From Roseiarcus sp050010035 (GTDB taxonomy: Bacteria > Pseudomonadota > Alphaproteobacteria > Rhizobiales > Beijerinckiaceae), in contig JBEKLU010000005.1 of assembly GCA_050010035.1 (NCBI GenBank), positions 29,376 through 93,375 on the forward strand: 64,000 nt of DNA. Direction: 5' to 3'. The position numbers were made by a program, and so were the translations under genes. Positions within the stretch are counted from its first letter, which is position 1. The number at the start of each line of letters is the position of its first letter. Below are positions 6,941 through 15,762 of the stretch, in pieces. The notes beneath the pieces were generated by a model. That model worked only from the letters and a program-made list of their open reading frames with translations, did no database searches and was not told where the DNA came from.

Positions 6941-9157
6941 ATGCAATCGGAACTTCAAGCGGCTATCGCCTTTCATAGGATCGGGAAGCGGCCGGGCGGC
7001 GAGCCCGACACGGCCCAAGCGATCGACCTGCGTCCGGCGCTGCTCGCCGAATACCGCGATCTCAGCGCGCTTCGTTACGATTTTCCGCTGGCCCTGGTTC
7101 GCAACGCCGAGGGCGCCGCGTCGGTGCAGTCGCTCAGCGGCCTGATCGACGGCGTCCTGAAGGACGTCGCCGGCGGCGCCGACGGCGAGCGGCTGCGCGC
7201 GCACGCCTTCCGCCTCGAACGGGAGGTCCGCACGCTGGTCGTGGAGGGCGCTTCGCAGTCGTTGTCGGATCTGCTCGACAGCGCCGCAAACCGGTTGGCG
7301 ACGCAGACGGACGCGGCGCTCGCCGACAGCCTGAAGCGCATTCGCGCCGCGCTCAAGGCCGACGGCGACGTCGTCGACTGCGACCGGGCCATGCCGTTCC
7401 GCCTCGTCCGCCACCTCTGGAAGACGGCGCACGAGGCGAAGGCGCGCGCGTTCCGCAACGAAGTCGACGCGCTCGTCATGAAGCTCTCCGACATCCTCAG
7501 GGCCGATTTCGTCCGCTCGGAGGAAGGGCTGAGCCCGGAAAGGCTCGCGGCCTCGTTCGGAACCTCGCAACGCGGCGGCTTCGACTTCGCCGTTCTGTCG
7601 CGAATGCTCGCCGAGACGGCGACGAACGCCTCGCTGCCCGAGTCGAGGCGGCGGCGGGTTCGCTGGCTGCTCTCGACGCTCAAGGCGCAGCGCTTCTATC
7701 CGGCCGTCGGCGAAGGCGACAAGCGGCTCGGCGTCGCCGAGCCCTACGCCTTCGTCTTCGACAACTGCGCCGACGCCGTCGCGGCCCATCGCGAGCGGCT
7801 GCCGAAAATGACCGAGGTCGCCAAGGCGATCGCGATGGCCAAGTTGGAGGTCGACGGCACGTACAACGAATCGCGCCACGACGCCTTCTTCGAGGATTTC
7901 GGCGTCAACGGCCTCGACCCGGACGACGCGGCGCGCTTCCCCGACAGTCTGATCTGCGTGCGCGCGGGGACCAAGGAGGCGGCCGAAAACGATTCGATTC
8001 TGCGCGCGCTCGCCGCCGGCCTGCCGGCCAAGATCGTGGTTCAGACCGACGACCTCGTGGAGCCCTCGCCGCTCGGCGACGGAGCGCCGGCGTTCGGCTT
8101 GCGCAGCCGGCAGCTCGTCAGCACGGCGATCGGCCTGACGACGGTCTGCGTCGTGCAATCGGCGAGCTCCAACCTCTACCAGTTCCGCGACCGTATTCTC
8201 GCCGCGATGGCCTACGCCGGGCCGGCGCTGATCAGCGTGTTTTCCGGCGCCGCCGGAAACGCGGGGCTTCCGCCCTACCTGGCGGCCGCGGCGGCGATGG
8301 AGGGGCGGGCGTTTCCCGCGTTGAGCTACGATCCGGCGGCCGGGCCGGGCTGGGCCTCGCGCTTCTCGCTCGAGGGCAATCCGCAGCCCGATCGCGACTG
8401 GCCGGTGCAGAGCCTCGCCTACGAGGACGAGGCGCACCAGCGCCACAGCGAAGACCTCGCCTTCACGCTCGTCGATTTCGCGGCCTGCGACCGGCGCTTC
8501 GCCACGCATTTCGCCAGGGTTCCGCGCGCGAAATGGAGCGAGAACCTGGCGCCGGTCGCCGAGTTCGCCGCGGCCGAGCCGGACGGCGCGTCGACGACCG
8601 TGCCGTGCCTGACGATGGTCGACCGCGACGACCGGCTGCAGAAAGTGATCGTCGACGACAGGATGATCCGAGAGGCGCGCCGGTGCGTCGCGATGTGGCG
8701 CAGCCTGCAGGAACTCGCCGGCATCCATAATTCGCACGCGGCCAAGCTGCTCGCGCGCGAGCGCGAGGTCTGGGCGGAGGAGCGCCGCCGCGAGGCCGAG
8801 TCGCGGGCGGCGCAGCCGGCCGCCCCTGCCGCGGCGCCCATCGCGGCCCCCGCCGCTCCGGCGGCGGCGCCCGCGGCCGCGCCGATCGAGGCGGCGCCCG
8901 AGAAGCGGTCGGACGATCCCTACATCGAGACGTCGCGCTGCACCTCCTGCAACGAGTGCACCCAGATCAACGACAAGATGTTCGGCTACGACGCCAACAA
9001 GCAGGCGTCGATCGTCAACCCCGACGCGGGGACCTATCGCCAGCTCGTCGAGGCGGCCGAAAACTGCCAGGTCTCGATCATCCATCCCGGCAAGCCGCGC
9101 AATCCCAACGAACCGGGGCTGGAGGAGCTGATCGCACGCGCCGAACCGTTCCTGTAA
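6941..9157 (+). CDS. Large protein of unknown function with a C-terminal ferredoxin domain, linked to KorAB
   Basis: The 738-residue product is encoded 53 bases after korB and is probably co-transcribed. Residues 1 to about 330 are mainly helical, charged and not recognised. About 330-560 loosely resembles the C-terminal part of large pyruvate:ferredoxin oxidoreductases, with YAGPALISVFSGA and RFSLEGNPQPDRDWPVQ and then a LVDFAACDRRFATHF-type segment. No TPP motif is seen in it. A helical stretch, then an Ala/Pro linker (about 620-650), lead to a one-cluster ferredoxin domain: Cys667, Cys670, Cys673 and Cys709. It may be the electron acceptor or scaffold of the Kor complex in place of a small delta subunit. 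Function is inferred from position only. Confidence 0.6.
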   Translation: MQSELQAAIAFHRIGKRPGGEPDTAQAIDLRPALLAEYRDLSALRYDFPLALVRNAEGAASVQSLSGLIDGVLKDVAGGADGERLRAHAFRLEREVRTLVVEGASQSLSDLLDSAANRLATQTDAALADSLKRIRAALKADGDVVDCDRAMPFRLVRHLWKTAHEAKARAFRNEVDALVMKLSDILRADFVRSEEGLSPERLAASFGTSQRGGFDFAVLSRMLAETATNASLPESRRRRVRWLLSTLKAQRFYPAVGEGDKRLGVAEPYAFVFDNCADAVAAHRERLPKMTEVAKAIAMAKLEVDGTYNESRHDAFFEDFGVNGLDPDDAARFPDSLICVRAGTKEAAENDSILRALAAGLPAKIVVQTDDLVEPSPLGDGAPAFGLRSRQLVSTAIGLTTVCVVQSASSNLYQFRDRILAAMAYAGPALISVFSGAAGNAGLPPYLAAAAAMEGRAFPALSYDPAAGPGWASRFSLEGNPQPDRDWPVQSLAYEDEAHQRHSEDLAFTLVDFAACDRRFATHFARVPRAKWSENLAPVAEFAAAEPDGASTTVPCLTMVDRDDRLQKVIVDDRMIREARRCVAMWRSLQELAGIHNSHAAKLLAREREVWAEERRREAESRAAQPAAPAAAPIAAPAAPAAAPAAAPIEAAPEKRSDDPYIETSRCTSCNECTQINDKMFGYDANKQASIVNPDAGTYRQLVEAAENCQVSIIHPGKPRNPNEPGLEELIARAEPFL

Positions 9158-9491
9158 GGCGCGCGGCGGGAGCGTAGGCGGCGATCCTCTGTCCGCGCGC
9201 CGGCTGCGGTATGCCCACAAGTCAAAGGCGGGGCGCGCCCACTCGCCTTGCGGCGCGACCCTTCGTCCCAGGGCGAATGCGGAGCGTGCGTCCGCGGGCG
9301 CGCGCCTTCATGAGGCGAATCTGTGCAATGTGCGACGGGAACACGACCTGTGCGCATTCCGTGGCGCAGGCAGGAAAGACTTCGCGGCGCGCGGCTTCGC
9401 TTCACGGCGGAAAATACGGATTGCTCAATGGCAACATCCATGCAAGCTTCGAAAATGTCCCAATCGCGATCGGGGCATTTGGGGGCGAGCG
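9158..9491. other. Intergenic region, nothing recognised
   Basis: This 334-base stretch between the ferredoxin-fusion gene and the SGNH hydrolase has no RNA motif, strong hairpin or convincing ORF that I can see. An open frame extends upstream of the hydrolase start from 9330, but it lacks protein-like character and sits before a better start with ribosome site at 9492. Confidence 0.5.
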
Positions 9492-10040
9492 ATGACGCGA
9501 ATCGATTGGCGTTTCAAAGCGCGTTCTCACGCGACGGCGATTGCGTTCGCGGCGATTTGCCTCATGGCGGCGCTCGGCATTGGGTCGGCCTGCGCGGCGG
9601 ACGCGGTCGTCGTCGCCCTGGGAGCAAGCCAGACCTATGGCAAAGGCGTCGCACGCGGAGAAGACTATCCCGCGCAACTCGAACTCATGTTGCGAGCGAA
9701 GGGCCGTCGCGTGACGGTGGTCAATGCGGGAGTCAACGGCGACACGACCTACGGCATGCTCTCGCGGCTCGACGGCTCGACGCCTGACGGAACAAGAGTG
9801 GTTATCCTGCAGCCGGGCGGCAACGACGCTCGTAATGGAATCGCCTCCGAACGAGCCGGGAACGTTGACCAAATTAAGAAACGGCTCGCCGCGCGTGGAA
9901 TCAAGCTCATCATGCTGGAAAATAGCTATTTTGGTGGCGTAGAACGCGGACCTGATGGGCAGCACCTGACTGGCGAAGAATACCATGCTCTCGCCGAGCA
10001 TCTACTGCCGCAAGTGCTAAGGGCGTTACAAAGTAACTAG
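9492..10040 (+). CDS. Secreted SGNH/GDSL-family esterase (arylesterase / lysophospholipase-like)
   Basis: The start at 9492 is chosen because it gives an immediate signal peptide (basic start, hydrophobic run, cleavage near CAA-DA) and follows a GGGGGCGAG ribosome site. A frame open from 9330 would bury the signal. The 182-residue product shows block I with the nucleophile Ser in VVVALGASQTYG, the Asn of block III in PGGNDARNG, and the Asp/His pair in GPDGQHLTG. These match the TesA/arylesterase group, which hydrolyses acyl esters in the periplasm. It converges with the TIR gene at 10287 across a 246-base gap with no clear terminator. Base composition towards the 3' end is lower in GC than the kor genes. 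Confidence 0.8.
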   Translation: MTRIDWRFKARSHATAIAFAAICLMAALGIGSACAADAVVVALGASQTYGKGVARGEDYPAQLELMLRAKGRRVTVVNAGVNGDTTYGMLSRLDGSTPDGTRVVILQPGGNDARNGIASERAGNVDQIKKRLAARGIKLIMLENSYFGGVERGPDGQHLTGEEYHALAEHLLPQVLRALQSN

Positions 10041-10286
10041 TTGCCGGCACGCCCAATTGTCACCGCCGTCGCCTTTGGCGGAGCGATCCGCGCGCGCCCC
10101 GAGCACGTTGGAGAACTCTGCTGGTTCGCGTGCCCGATGTCTTGAGCGTCGCCCAGGACTTTTGCAAAGATCTCGCCAACGTCGTGAGAAATCGCGCTAT
10201 CTGCCGTACGCGGGCTCTCTTGCGCAGCGAGTTCCTCGTACGCCCGCCACAATTCTCCATGCTCTCAAATCCAAAATGCAAAAGAC

Positions 10287-13121
10287 TCAAGGCGTAAGCG
10301 TCCTCGCGACCCGGAAACCCGTCCCGCCGCTCAGGAACACGGAGGGGTGCCTGCTGCGGGCGGCCGAGCGGATGCCCACAGGGGCGATGTTCCACGCACC
10401 GCCGCGGACGACACGGCGAATGCAATTTCCGGTGGTCCACGCCGAGCCGTCAACGGGCGCTCCGTTATAGTTGACATGATAGCAATCCTGCACCCACTGC
10501 GAGAGGTTGCCTGCCATATCGTAGAGGCCGAACCTATTGGGATTGAACGATCCGACTGGCGCGGGCTCGCGGTAATCCCAAGCGCTGCCGCACCCGTTAC
10601 AATTGGCGTTCCCTTTGCCGATATCGTCGCCCCAGAAATATGCCGTCGCGGCGCCGGCGCGAGCCGCATATTCCCATTCGGCCTCCGTGAGCAGACGGTA
10701 CGGCTGCCCGGTCATCATGGAGAACCACGCCACATATTGCTGGGCATGGTCCCAACTGACGTTGTTTACAGGCTTTGTGCCGCTCGGGAGACTTTGGTCG
10801 CCGACGAAACCGCCATCGCCGACGTTAGGGCACCCGCCTGCCGAGACGCAGGCCTGCCAGTCCGCGAAAGTCACATCGAATTTGGACACGGCGAACGGCT
10901 TTGCGATCGTGACTTTGCGCTGCGGACCTTCGTCGTCAAAGCGGCCATTCTCAGTCGCGGGCGATCCCATCGTGTATTCGCCCGCCGGCACGACGATCAT
11001 CTCGGGACAGTCCTTGGCGCACTCACGGAAACTGGCCAGCGGCTTCAGCGCACGCTCCGCCTCCGCTGTGAGTACGTAAGGACGAATATTCGCGAGCATG
11101 TACGGACGCATGGTCATGAACCAGTTCATCTGCTCCTTGACGTAGGACTGATTGATCCAGCCGACCAGACCGACGATAATGCCGACGAACAGCGTGTAAA
11201 TGAGCGCCTGCACGCGCCGCGCCCAGATCTTTGCCGTCGCCTCCTTATTCCGGCATGCGGCGAGATACTCGCGATCCGTCGGCTCGAGGTTCGCGGCCAG
11301 ATCGGGCCGCGCGTCGAGCGCCAGCGCTTCGGCGAGCCGCTGGCCCTGGTGCGCGAGCCAGCCTTCGGCCTTCGCATTGGCCTCCCAGTCCCGCGCGGCG
11401 CGCTTGACCCCCTCCAGCGTCGCCAGCAGCCCAAAGTCCTCTTCCAGCCAGCCCTGCAACAAACCCCATTGCCGCAGCAGCGCCTCGTGCGCCGGCTCGA
11501 TGGTGACGATGCGGGTCTCCGCGCCCGCGGCATCCTTCGTCGCTGCGGTGTCGGTCGCCAGCAGCCGCTCCTCGACCAGCAAGTCGATCAACGGCGCCGC
11601 CTCTTCCGGAATGTCGGCGCGCCGCGCGATGTTGCGGCGCGGGCTCTTCGAGTCGGGATCGACGCCGGCGAGCCACGGGATCAGCCCGCGCCGCAGCAGC
11701 GCCTCGCGCGCCTTGCGCTCCCTGGGGACGCGCGGGTCGGCGTCGGCGCGCGCGAAGGCGCGCTCGACCGCGGCGTCGATCGCGCCCTTGAGGCCGCCGA
11801 AATCCTCGTAGTTTTGCAGCCGCAGCGCGCCCGAGCGGCGGTAGTCGAGGAACAATTGTTCCAGCGTGAAGGCGAGCAGGGGCAGCGCGTCGCTGCCGGC
11901 GCCCTTGTCGATGTCCTCGAGCAGGCGCTCGGTCAGTTGCGGCTCGATGGTCAGCGCATTGCCGGCCTCCGCGTAGCGCCGCGCCGGCCCCTCGATCACG
12001 TCCTTGAAGGCGCCGCGCGGCATCGGCAGCAGCGGCAGCGTCGCCTGCCCTAAGCCTTCGAGCGGCTTGGCATGCTCCAACACGTCGTAGGAATCGGAGC
12101 GGATGGCGAAGATCGCGATGACGGCTGGCGCGTCCTCAGCCACGAGATCGCGGATGATCTCCAACAACGCGCCGCCCTCGTCCGCGCCTTCTGGGCGGAA
12201 CAACTCCTCCGCCTGATCGATCGCCAGCACGATCGTCGGAGGCTTGGCGCCGTCCGGCGCGCCGGATGCGCCCTTCAAGCTCGCGGCCACGAGTTCGGCG
12301 AGCAAGGGCCGCACGCCCGCCGCGCCCGCCTGGATCTCCGCGCGGATTTCGGCGCGCGTGCGGCTCGGCAGAGCCGCGTCGAGCGCGTGAAGCAAGCCGT
12401 TCTCGCCGGTGAGCGCGGCCCGCTCGGGCCGGATCGCCGGCAGCGCGAGAAAATTGCGCTCGTCGCGCGCGAGGCGCGGCAAGAGCCCCGCGCGCAGGAA
12501 CGACGACTTGCCGGCGCCCGAGGCGCCGAGGATCACCAGCAGGCGCGGCGGCGCGGCGGATTTGAGGCCGCGCAGCCGGTCGCCCGCCTCGACGATCGGC
12601 GCCTCGCGGCCGAAGAAGATGCCGGCGTCGACGCCCTCGAGCGGCTTCAGGCCGCGATAGGGCGCGCGCTCGCGATCCGCCTCGGGCGGCCAGGCGAAGA
12701 ATTTCGGATCGAGCCCAGCTTTCTCCAGGCCGCGCTTCAGCCGCCTCAGGCCCTCCTTGGAAAAGACGACGTGCTTTTCTTCATGCGAGCCGGGCGCTGA
12801 AACGCGCATCAATTGCCCGTCCTGCCCGCCGGCGAGATCGACGACGACGGCGAACAGCTTCTTATTGAGCGCGCGCGCGAGGGCGTACTCCCTCAGGCAC
12901 CAGCCCGATGCGAGCCAGTTGCCGGAGACGAGGAAGACGACCGCTTCGCAGCGCGTCGCCGCCTCGTGCAGCGCCCGCTCCCAGCGCTCGCCCGCCGCGA
13001 TGCCGCGCTCGGGGTCGAGATCGAGGAAGACGTCGTCCCAACCCTCGGCCGCCAGCCAATCGCGCAGCGCCACCGCCTCGAAATTGTCGGCGCTGGAATG
13101 GCTGAGGAAGATGCTCGACAT
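10287..13121 (-). CDS. TIR - STAND NTPase - FGE-sulfatase-domain receptor-like protein
   Basis: The 944-residue protein has three parts. Residues 1 to about 140 form a TIR domain (FLSHSSAD start; SGWCLREYALA with the putative catalytic Glu78 of NAD-cleaving TIRs). About 155-600 is a STAND NTPase with Walker A GASGAGKSS (199-207) and Walker B IVLAIDQAEELF (297-308). A membrane segment lies at about 637-657. Residues 706-944 form an FGE-sulfatase/SUMF1 domain (GEYTMGSP, RLLTEAEWEYAARAG, GLYDMAGNLSQW, RGGAWN). The cysteine pair used by true formylglycine-generating enzymes is not seen, so this domain is probably a sensor or binding module. TIR-STAND fusions act in bacterial immunity by degrading NAD+ when triggered; that role is inferred here. 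It is divergent from gltX, with 221 bases between. Confidence 0.85.
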   Translation of the reverse strand: MSSIFLSHSSADNFEAVALRDWLAAEGWDDVFLDLDPERGIAAGERWERALHEAATRCEAVVFLVSGNWLASGWCLREYALARALNKKLFAVVVDLAGGQDGQLMRVSAPGSHEEKHVVFSKEGLRRLKRGLEKAGLDPKFFAWPPEADRERAPYRGLKPLEGVDAGIFFGREAPIVEAGDRLRGLKSAAPPRLLVILGASGAGKSSFLRAGLLPRLARDERNFLALPAIRPERAALTGENGLLHALDAALPSRTRAEIRAEIQAGAAGVRPLLAELVAASLKGASGAPDGAKPPTIVLAIDQAEELFRPEGADEGGALLEIIRDLVAEDAPAVIAIFAIRSDSYDVLEHAKPLEGLGQATLPLLPMPRGAFKDVIEGPARRYAEAGNALTIEPQLTERLLEDIDKGAGSDALPLLAFTLEQLFLDYRRSGALRLQNYEDFGGLKGAIDAAVERAFARADADPRVPRERKAREALLRRGLIPWLAGVDPDSKSPRRNIARRADIPEEAAPLIDLLVEERLLATDTAATKDAAGAETRIVTIEPAHEALLRQWGLLQGWLEEDFGLLATLEGVKRAARDWEANAKAEGWLAHQGQRLAEALALDARPDLAANLEPTDREYLAACRNKEATAKIWARRVQALIYTLFVGIIVGLVGWINQSYVKEQMNWFMTMRPYMLANIRPYVLTAEAERALKPLASFRECAKDCPEMIVVPAGEYTMGSPATENGRFDDEGPQRKVTIAKPFAVSKFDVTFADWQACVSAGGCPNVGDGGFVGDQSLPSGTKPVNNVSWDHAQQYVAWFSMMTGQPYRLLTEAEWEYAARAGAATAYFWGDDIGKGNANCNGCGSAWDYREPAPVGSFNPNRFGLYDMAGNLSQWVQDCYHVNYNGAPVDGSAWTTGNCIRRVVRGGAWNIAPVGIRSAARSRHPSVFLSGGTGFRVARTLTP

Positions 13122-13342
13122 CGAGGAAGCCGCCGCTCGCCGGAGGGGTGCTACGAGAAGCTAACGCGGATTGCGCAGAGGCGCCATGGCGCGGCGTCAG
13201 AAAGCGCGAATCGTCCGACGACGCCGCCTCGCGGAATTGAGCCCACCGCCCTTTGTCCCCGCGCCGCGTTTCTGATACAGCGGCGCGCCGGGTCGGCCCG
13301 CATGGGCCGCCCTTTCCCTGACAAGAAGACCGTCGACCGCCT

Positions 13343-15226
13343 ATGACCCAAGTCGTGACGCGTTTCGCGCCCTCCCCGACCGGATTCCTGCACATCGGCG
13401 GCGCGCGAACAGCGATGTTCAACTGGCTCTACGCCAAGCGCTTCGGCGGGCGGTTCCTGCTGCGCATCGAGGACACCGACCGCGAGCGCTCGACCAAGCC
13501 CGCGGTCGACGCGATCATCGACGGCCTCGCCTGGCTCGGGCTGAAATGGGACGGCGAGGCGATCAGCCAGTTCGAGCGCGCCGAACGCCATCGCGAAGTC
13601 GCCGAGCGCTTGCTCGCCTCGGGCGGCGCCTATCGCTGCTACGCCAGCCAAGAGGAATTGGAGGCGATGCGCGCCCAAGCGCGCCTCGAAGGCAAGCCGA
13701 TGCGCTACGACGGGCGCTGGCGCGACCGCGACCCCAGCGAGGCGCCGCCCGGCGTCAAGCCCGTCATCCGCCTGCGCGCGCGCCAGGACGGCGAGACCAT
13801 CGTCGAGGACAAGGTGCAGGGCAAGGTCACCTTCGCCAACAAGGACCTCGACGATCTCGTGCTCCTGCGCTCGAACGGCGACCCGACCTACATGCTCGCG
13901 GTCGTCGTCGACGACCACGACATGGGCGTCACCCACATCATCCGCGGCGACGACCATCTGACCAACGCCGCGCGGCAGATGCAGATTTACGCCGCGCTCG
14001 GCTGGGACGTGCCTGTGATGGCGCATATCCCGCTCATCCACGGGCCGGACGGCGCCAAGCTCTCCAAACGTCACGGCGCGCTCGGCGTCGAGGCCTATCG
14101 CGAGAAGGGTTATCTGCCGGCCGCGCTGCGCAATTACCTGGTTCGCCTCGGCTGGAGTCAAGGCGACCGCGAATTCTTCTCCACCGAGGAACTGATCGCG
14201 GCGTTCGATCTCTCGGCCATCGGCCGCTCGCCCTCACGGTTCGATTTCGCAAAACTGGAGAATATGAACGGCCATTATATGCGCGCAATGCCTGACGCTG
14301 AGCTACTGGCAGCGCTGATTAAGGACATGCGTTATCTTCAGGGTGGCTCGGACATGGAGAAAATGCTCGAAGAAAAGGCCGTCTATGATAGCCTTGCTGC
14401 TGCAATTCCGGGATTGAAGCAACGCGCGAAGACCCTTCTTGAACTGCTCGATGGCGCACGATCTCTGCTAATGCCGCAGGATATGACAACTGAGGCGTCA
14501 GCTATCATTAGCAAAGGCGGCAACATATACTTAACCGAGTTGACACCACTTCTACAGAACGATTCGCGCGAATGGAACGCGACGAGCAACACGGAAGTAA
14601 TAAGCAATTATGCGACTGTACATGGCATGAAACTTGGACAAATAGCTCAGCCATTGCGAGCGGCGTTGACAGGTCGATTGACGTCACCCGGTATTTTTGA
14701 CGTTATGGATGTCGTTGGAAAAGAAGAGACCTTGCGTAGACTCGCTGCGCATGCACTTCCGCAGGTCTTCCGTAGCTTAGGCTCGGATGCGACGGACAAG
14801 CTTGAGCGGCATATCGAAGAGAGCACCAAACCAAACAACTTGGAAGAGGATCAAGCTGTCAGAGAGCGGATAAACGCGGCGTTGTCTCAACAAGGCTCAC
14901 ACGAGTACATTACCCCATCCGGTGCTACACTAACCCTGCTGACCGAGTTGGCCCGAGAGGGAAAACTTGCCGCAATGTCGCAGGCTTACAACGCCCTCAA
15001 GGTCAAATATCCGGAGAACGCGCAGTATGTCGCGAGCAGCGTACCAGCAAAATTGACTAATGGTTACTTTATTAAGTTCTTGAATTTGGACGTACTGCGT
15101 GTTGTGCAGTGGGAGCAAAAGAATCCTTCTTGGGCTCAACAATCCATTACGGCTTTGGATAACTCAGAAACATTCGCGTCAGAAATTGCCCAGATGGCGC
15201 GCCGTATCGCAGACAACATACAATAG
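13343..15226 (+). CDS. gltX: Glutamyl-tRNA synthetase, mosaic gene with replaced C-terminal third and extra C-terminal domain
   Basis: Residues 1-300 are a normal high-GC class I glutamyl-tRNA synthetase with the HIGH-type motif HIGG (17-20) and KLSKR (239-243). From about base 14243 the DNA changes abruptly to roughly 50% GC with different codon choice, yet the protein stays GltX-like through the anticodon-binding region to about residue 472 (...GKEETLRRL). The frame then continues for about 155 residues of unknown, soluble, helix-rich sequence to a stop at 15226, giving 627 residues against the usual 470 or so. A remnant of the native high-GC gltX 3' end lies at 15326-15508. This indicates that a foreign segment replaced the 3' end while preserving the synthetase. 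It charges tRNA-Glu (and in many alphaproteobacteria tRNA-Gln) and is presumably essential. Confidence 0.88.
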   Translation: MTQVVTRFAPSPTGFLHIGGARTAMFNWLYAKRFGGRFLLRIEDTDRERSTKPAVDAIIDGLAWLGLKWDGEAISQFERAERHREVAERLLASGGAYRCYASQEELEAMRAQARLEGKPMRYDGRWRDRDPSEAPPGVKPVIRLRARQDGETIVEDKVQGKVTFANKDLDDLVLLRSNGDPTYMLAVVVDDHDMGVTHIIRGDDHLTNAARQMQIYAALGWDVPVMAHIPLIHGPDGAKLSKRHGALGVEAYREKGYLPAALRNYLVRLGWSQGDREFFSTEELIAAFDLSAIGRSPSRFDFAKLENMNGHYMRAMPDAELLAALIKDMRYLQGGSDMEKMLEEKAVYDSLAAAIPGLKQRAKTLLELLDGARSLLMPQDMTTEASAIISKGGNIYLTELTPLLQNDSREWNATSNTEVISNYATVHGMKLGQIAQPLRAALTGRLTSPGIFDVMDVVGKEETLRRLAAHALPQVFRSLGSDATDKLERHIEESTKPNNLEEDQAVRERINAALSQQGSHEYITPSGATLTLLTELAREGKLAAMSQAYNALKVKYPENAQYVASSVPAKLTNGYFIKFLNLDVLRVVQWEQKNPSWAQQSITALDNSETFASEIAQMARRIADNIQ

Positions 15227-15325
15227 TAGACAGAGCGGCGCTCTCGTTGTGCAACCTAACCCCCCTCTATGATCCGCGAACCGAGGGATGAGAAGGATCT
15301 CACTGCTGGCTAGAAAGAGAATATA

Positions 15326-15508
15326 GCGACGACGGAGGCGGCGGTGCGCGACTACGCCGCCGAGCAAGGCGCCAAGCTCGGCGTGATCGCCCAGCCCTTG
15401 CGCGCCGCCGTGACCGGGCGCGTGACTTCGCCGGGCATTTTCGACGTGCTCGCGACCCTCGGACGCGAGGAGAGCCTGGGACGGCTCGAGGATCAAGCCT
15501 CGCGCTGA
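15326..15508 (+). pseudogene. gltX: Remnant of the original gltX 3' end
   Basis: Reading from 15326 gives 60 residues and a stop: it begins ATTEAAVRDYAAEQGAKLG, continues IAQPLRAAVTGRVTSPGIFD and ends at TGA 15506-15508. This is unmistakably the C-terminus of a glutamyl-tRNA synthetase, in the GC-rich codon style of the host. It aligns with residues 413 onward of the mosaic gltX upstream: 28 of 38 residues match over KLGQIAQPLRAAL...RRL. It has no start codon and cannot be translated usefully. About 100 bases of non-coding, mixed-composition DNA separate it from the mosaic gene's stop. The 254 bases after it, up to the next gene, hold no recognised feature. Confidence 0.9.
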
Positions 15509-15762
15509 GCCCGGCCGACGCGCCGCTGCCGCGCGGCGTGTCGGGCCCGCCTCGGCGAGTGTCGTCTTGCTGTCACATTCGCCCGGCATGGCATACCGGC
15601 CTCGCCGGCCGTATCGGTCATCTTCGGACGCTAACGAGGCGCCGCACGGCGATATTTTCGTTTGCCTTGGCGCCCGCGAATGTGATTTTCCATGCGCGCG
15701 CTTCTTAGTTCGCCTGATTCCTCGAACGCCGCCCCGCCCCACGCTCCAGCCGGATCGATCTG

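Noticed and set aside
3744..9220. Very long minus-strand ORFs (764-1058 codons) opposite the nfn-kor genes
   Set aside because: High GC leaves antisense frames open; their translations are arginine/aspartate/histidine-rich and match nothing, while the plus-strand genes have full motif sets.
10287..13121. Functional formylglycine-generating enzyme
   Set aside because: The catalytic cysteines are absent and no sulfatase gene is nearby; the domain is better seen as a sensor module.
14579..15332. A 7-base direct repeat (GCGACGA) at 14579 and 15326 as attachment sites of the gltX insertion
   Set aside because: It is short, lies in homologous coding sequence and does not coincide with the upstream change in composition at about 14243.
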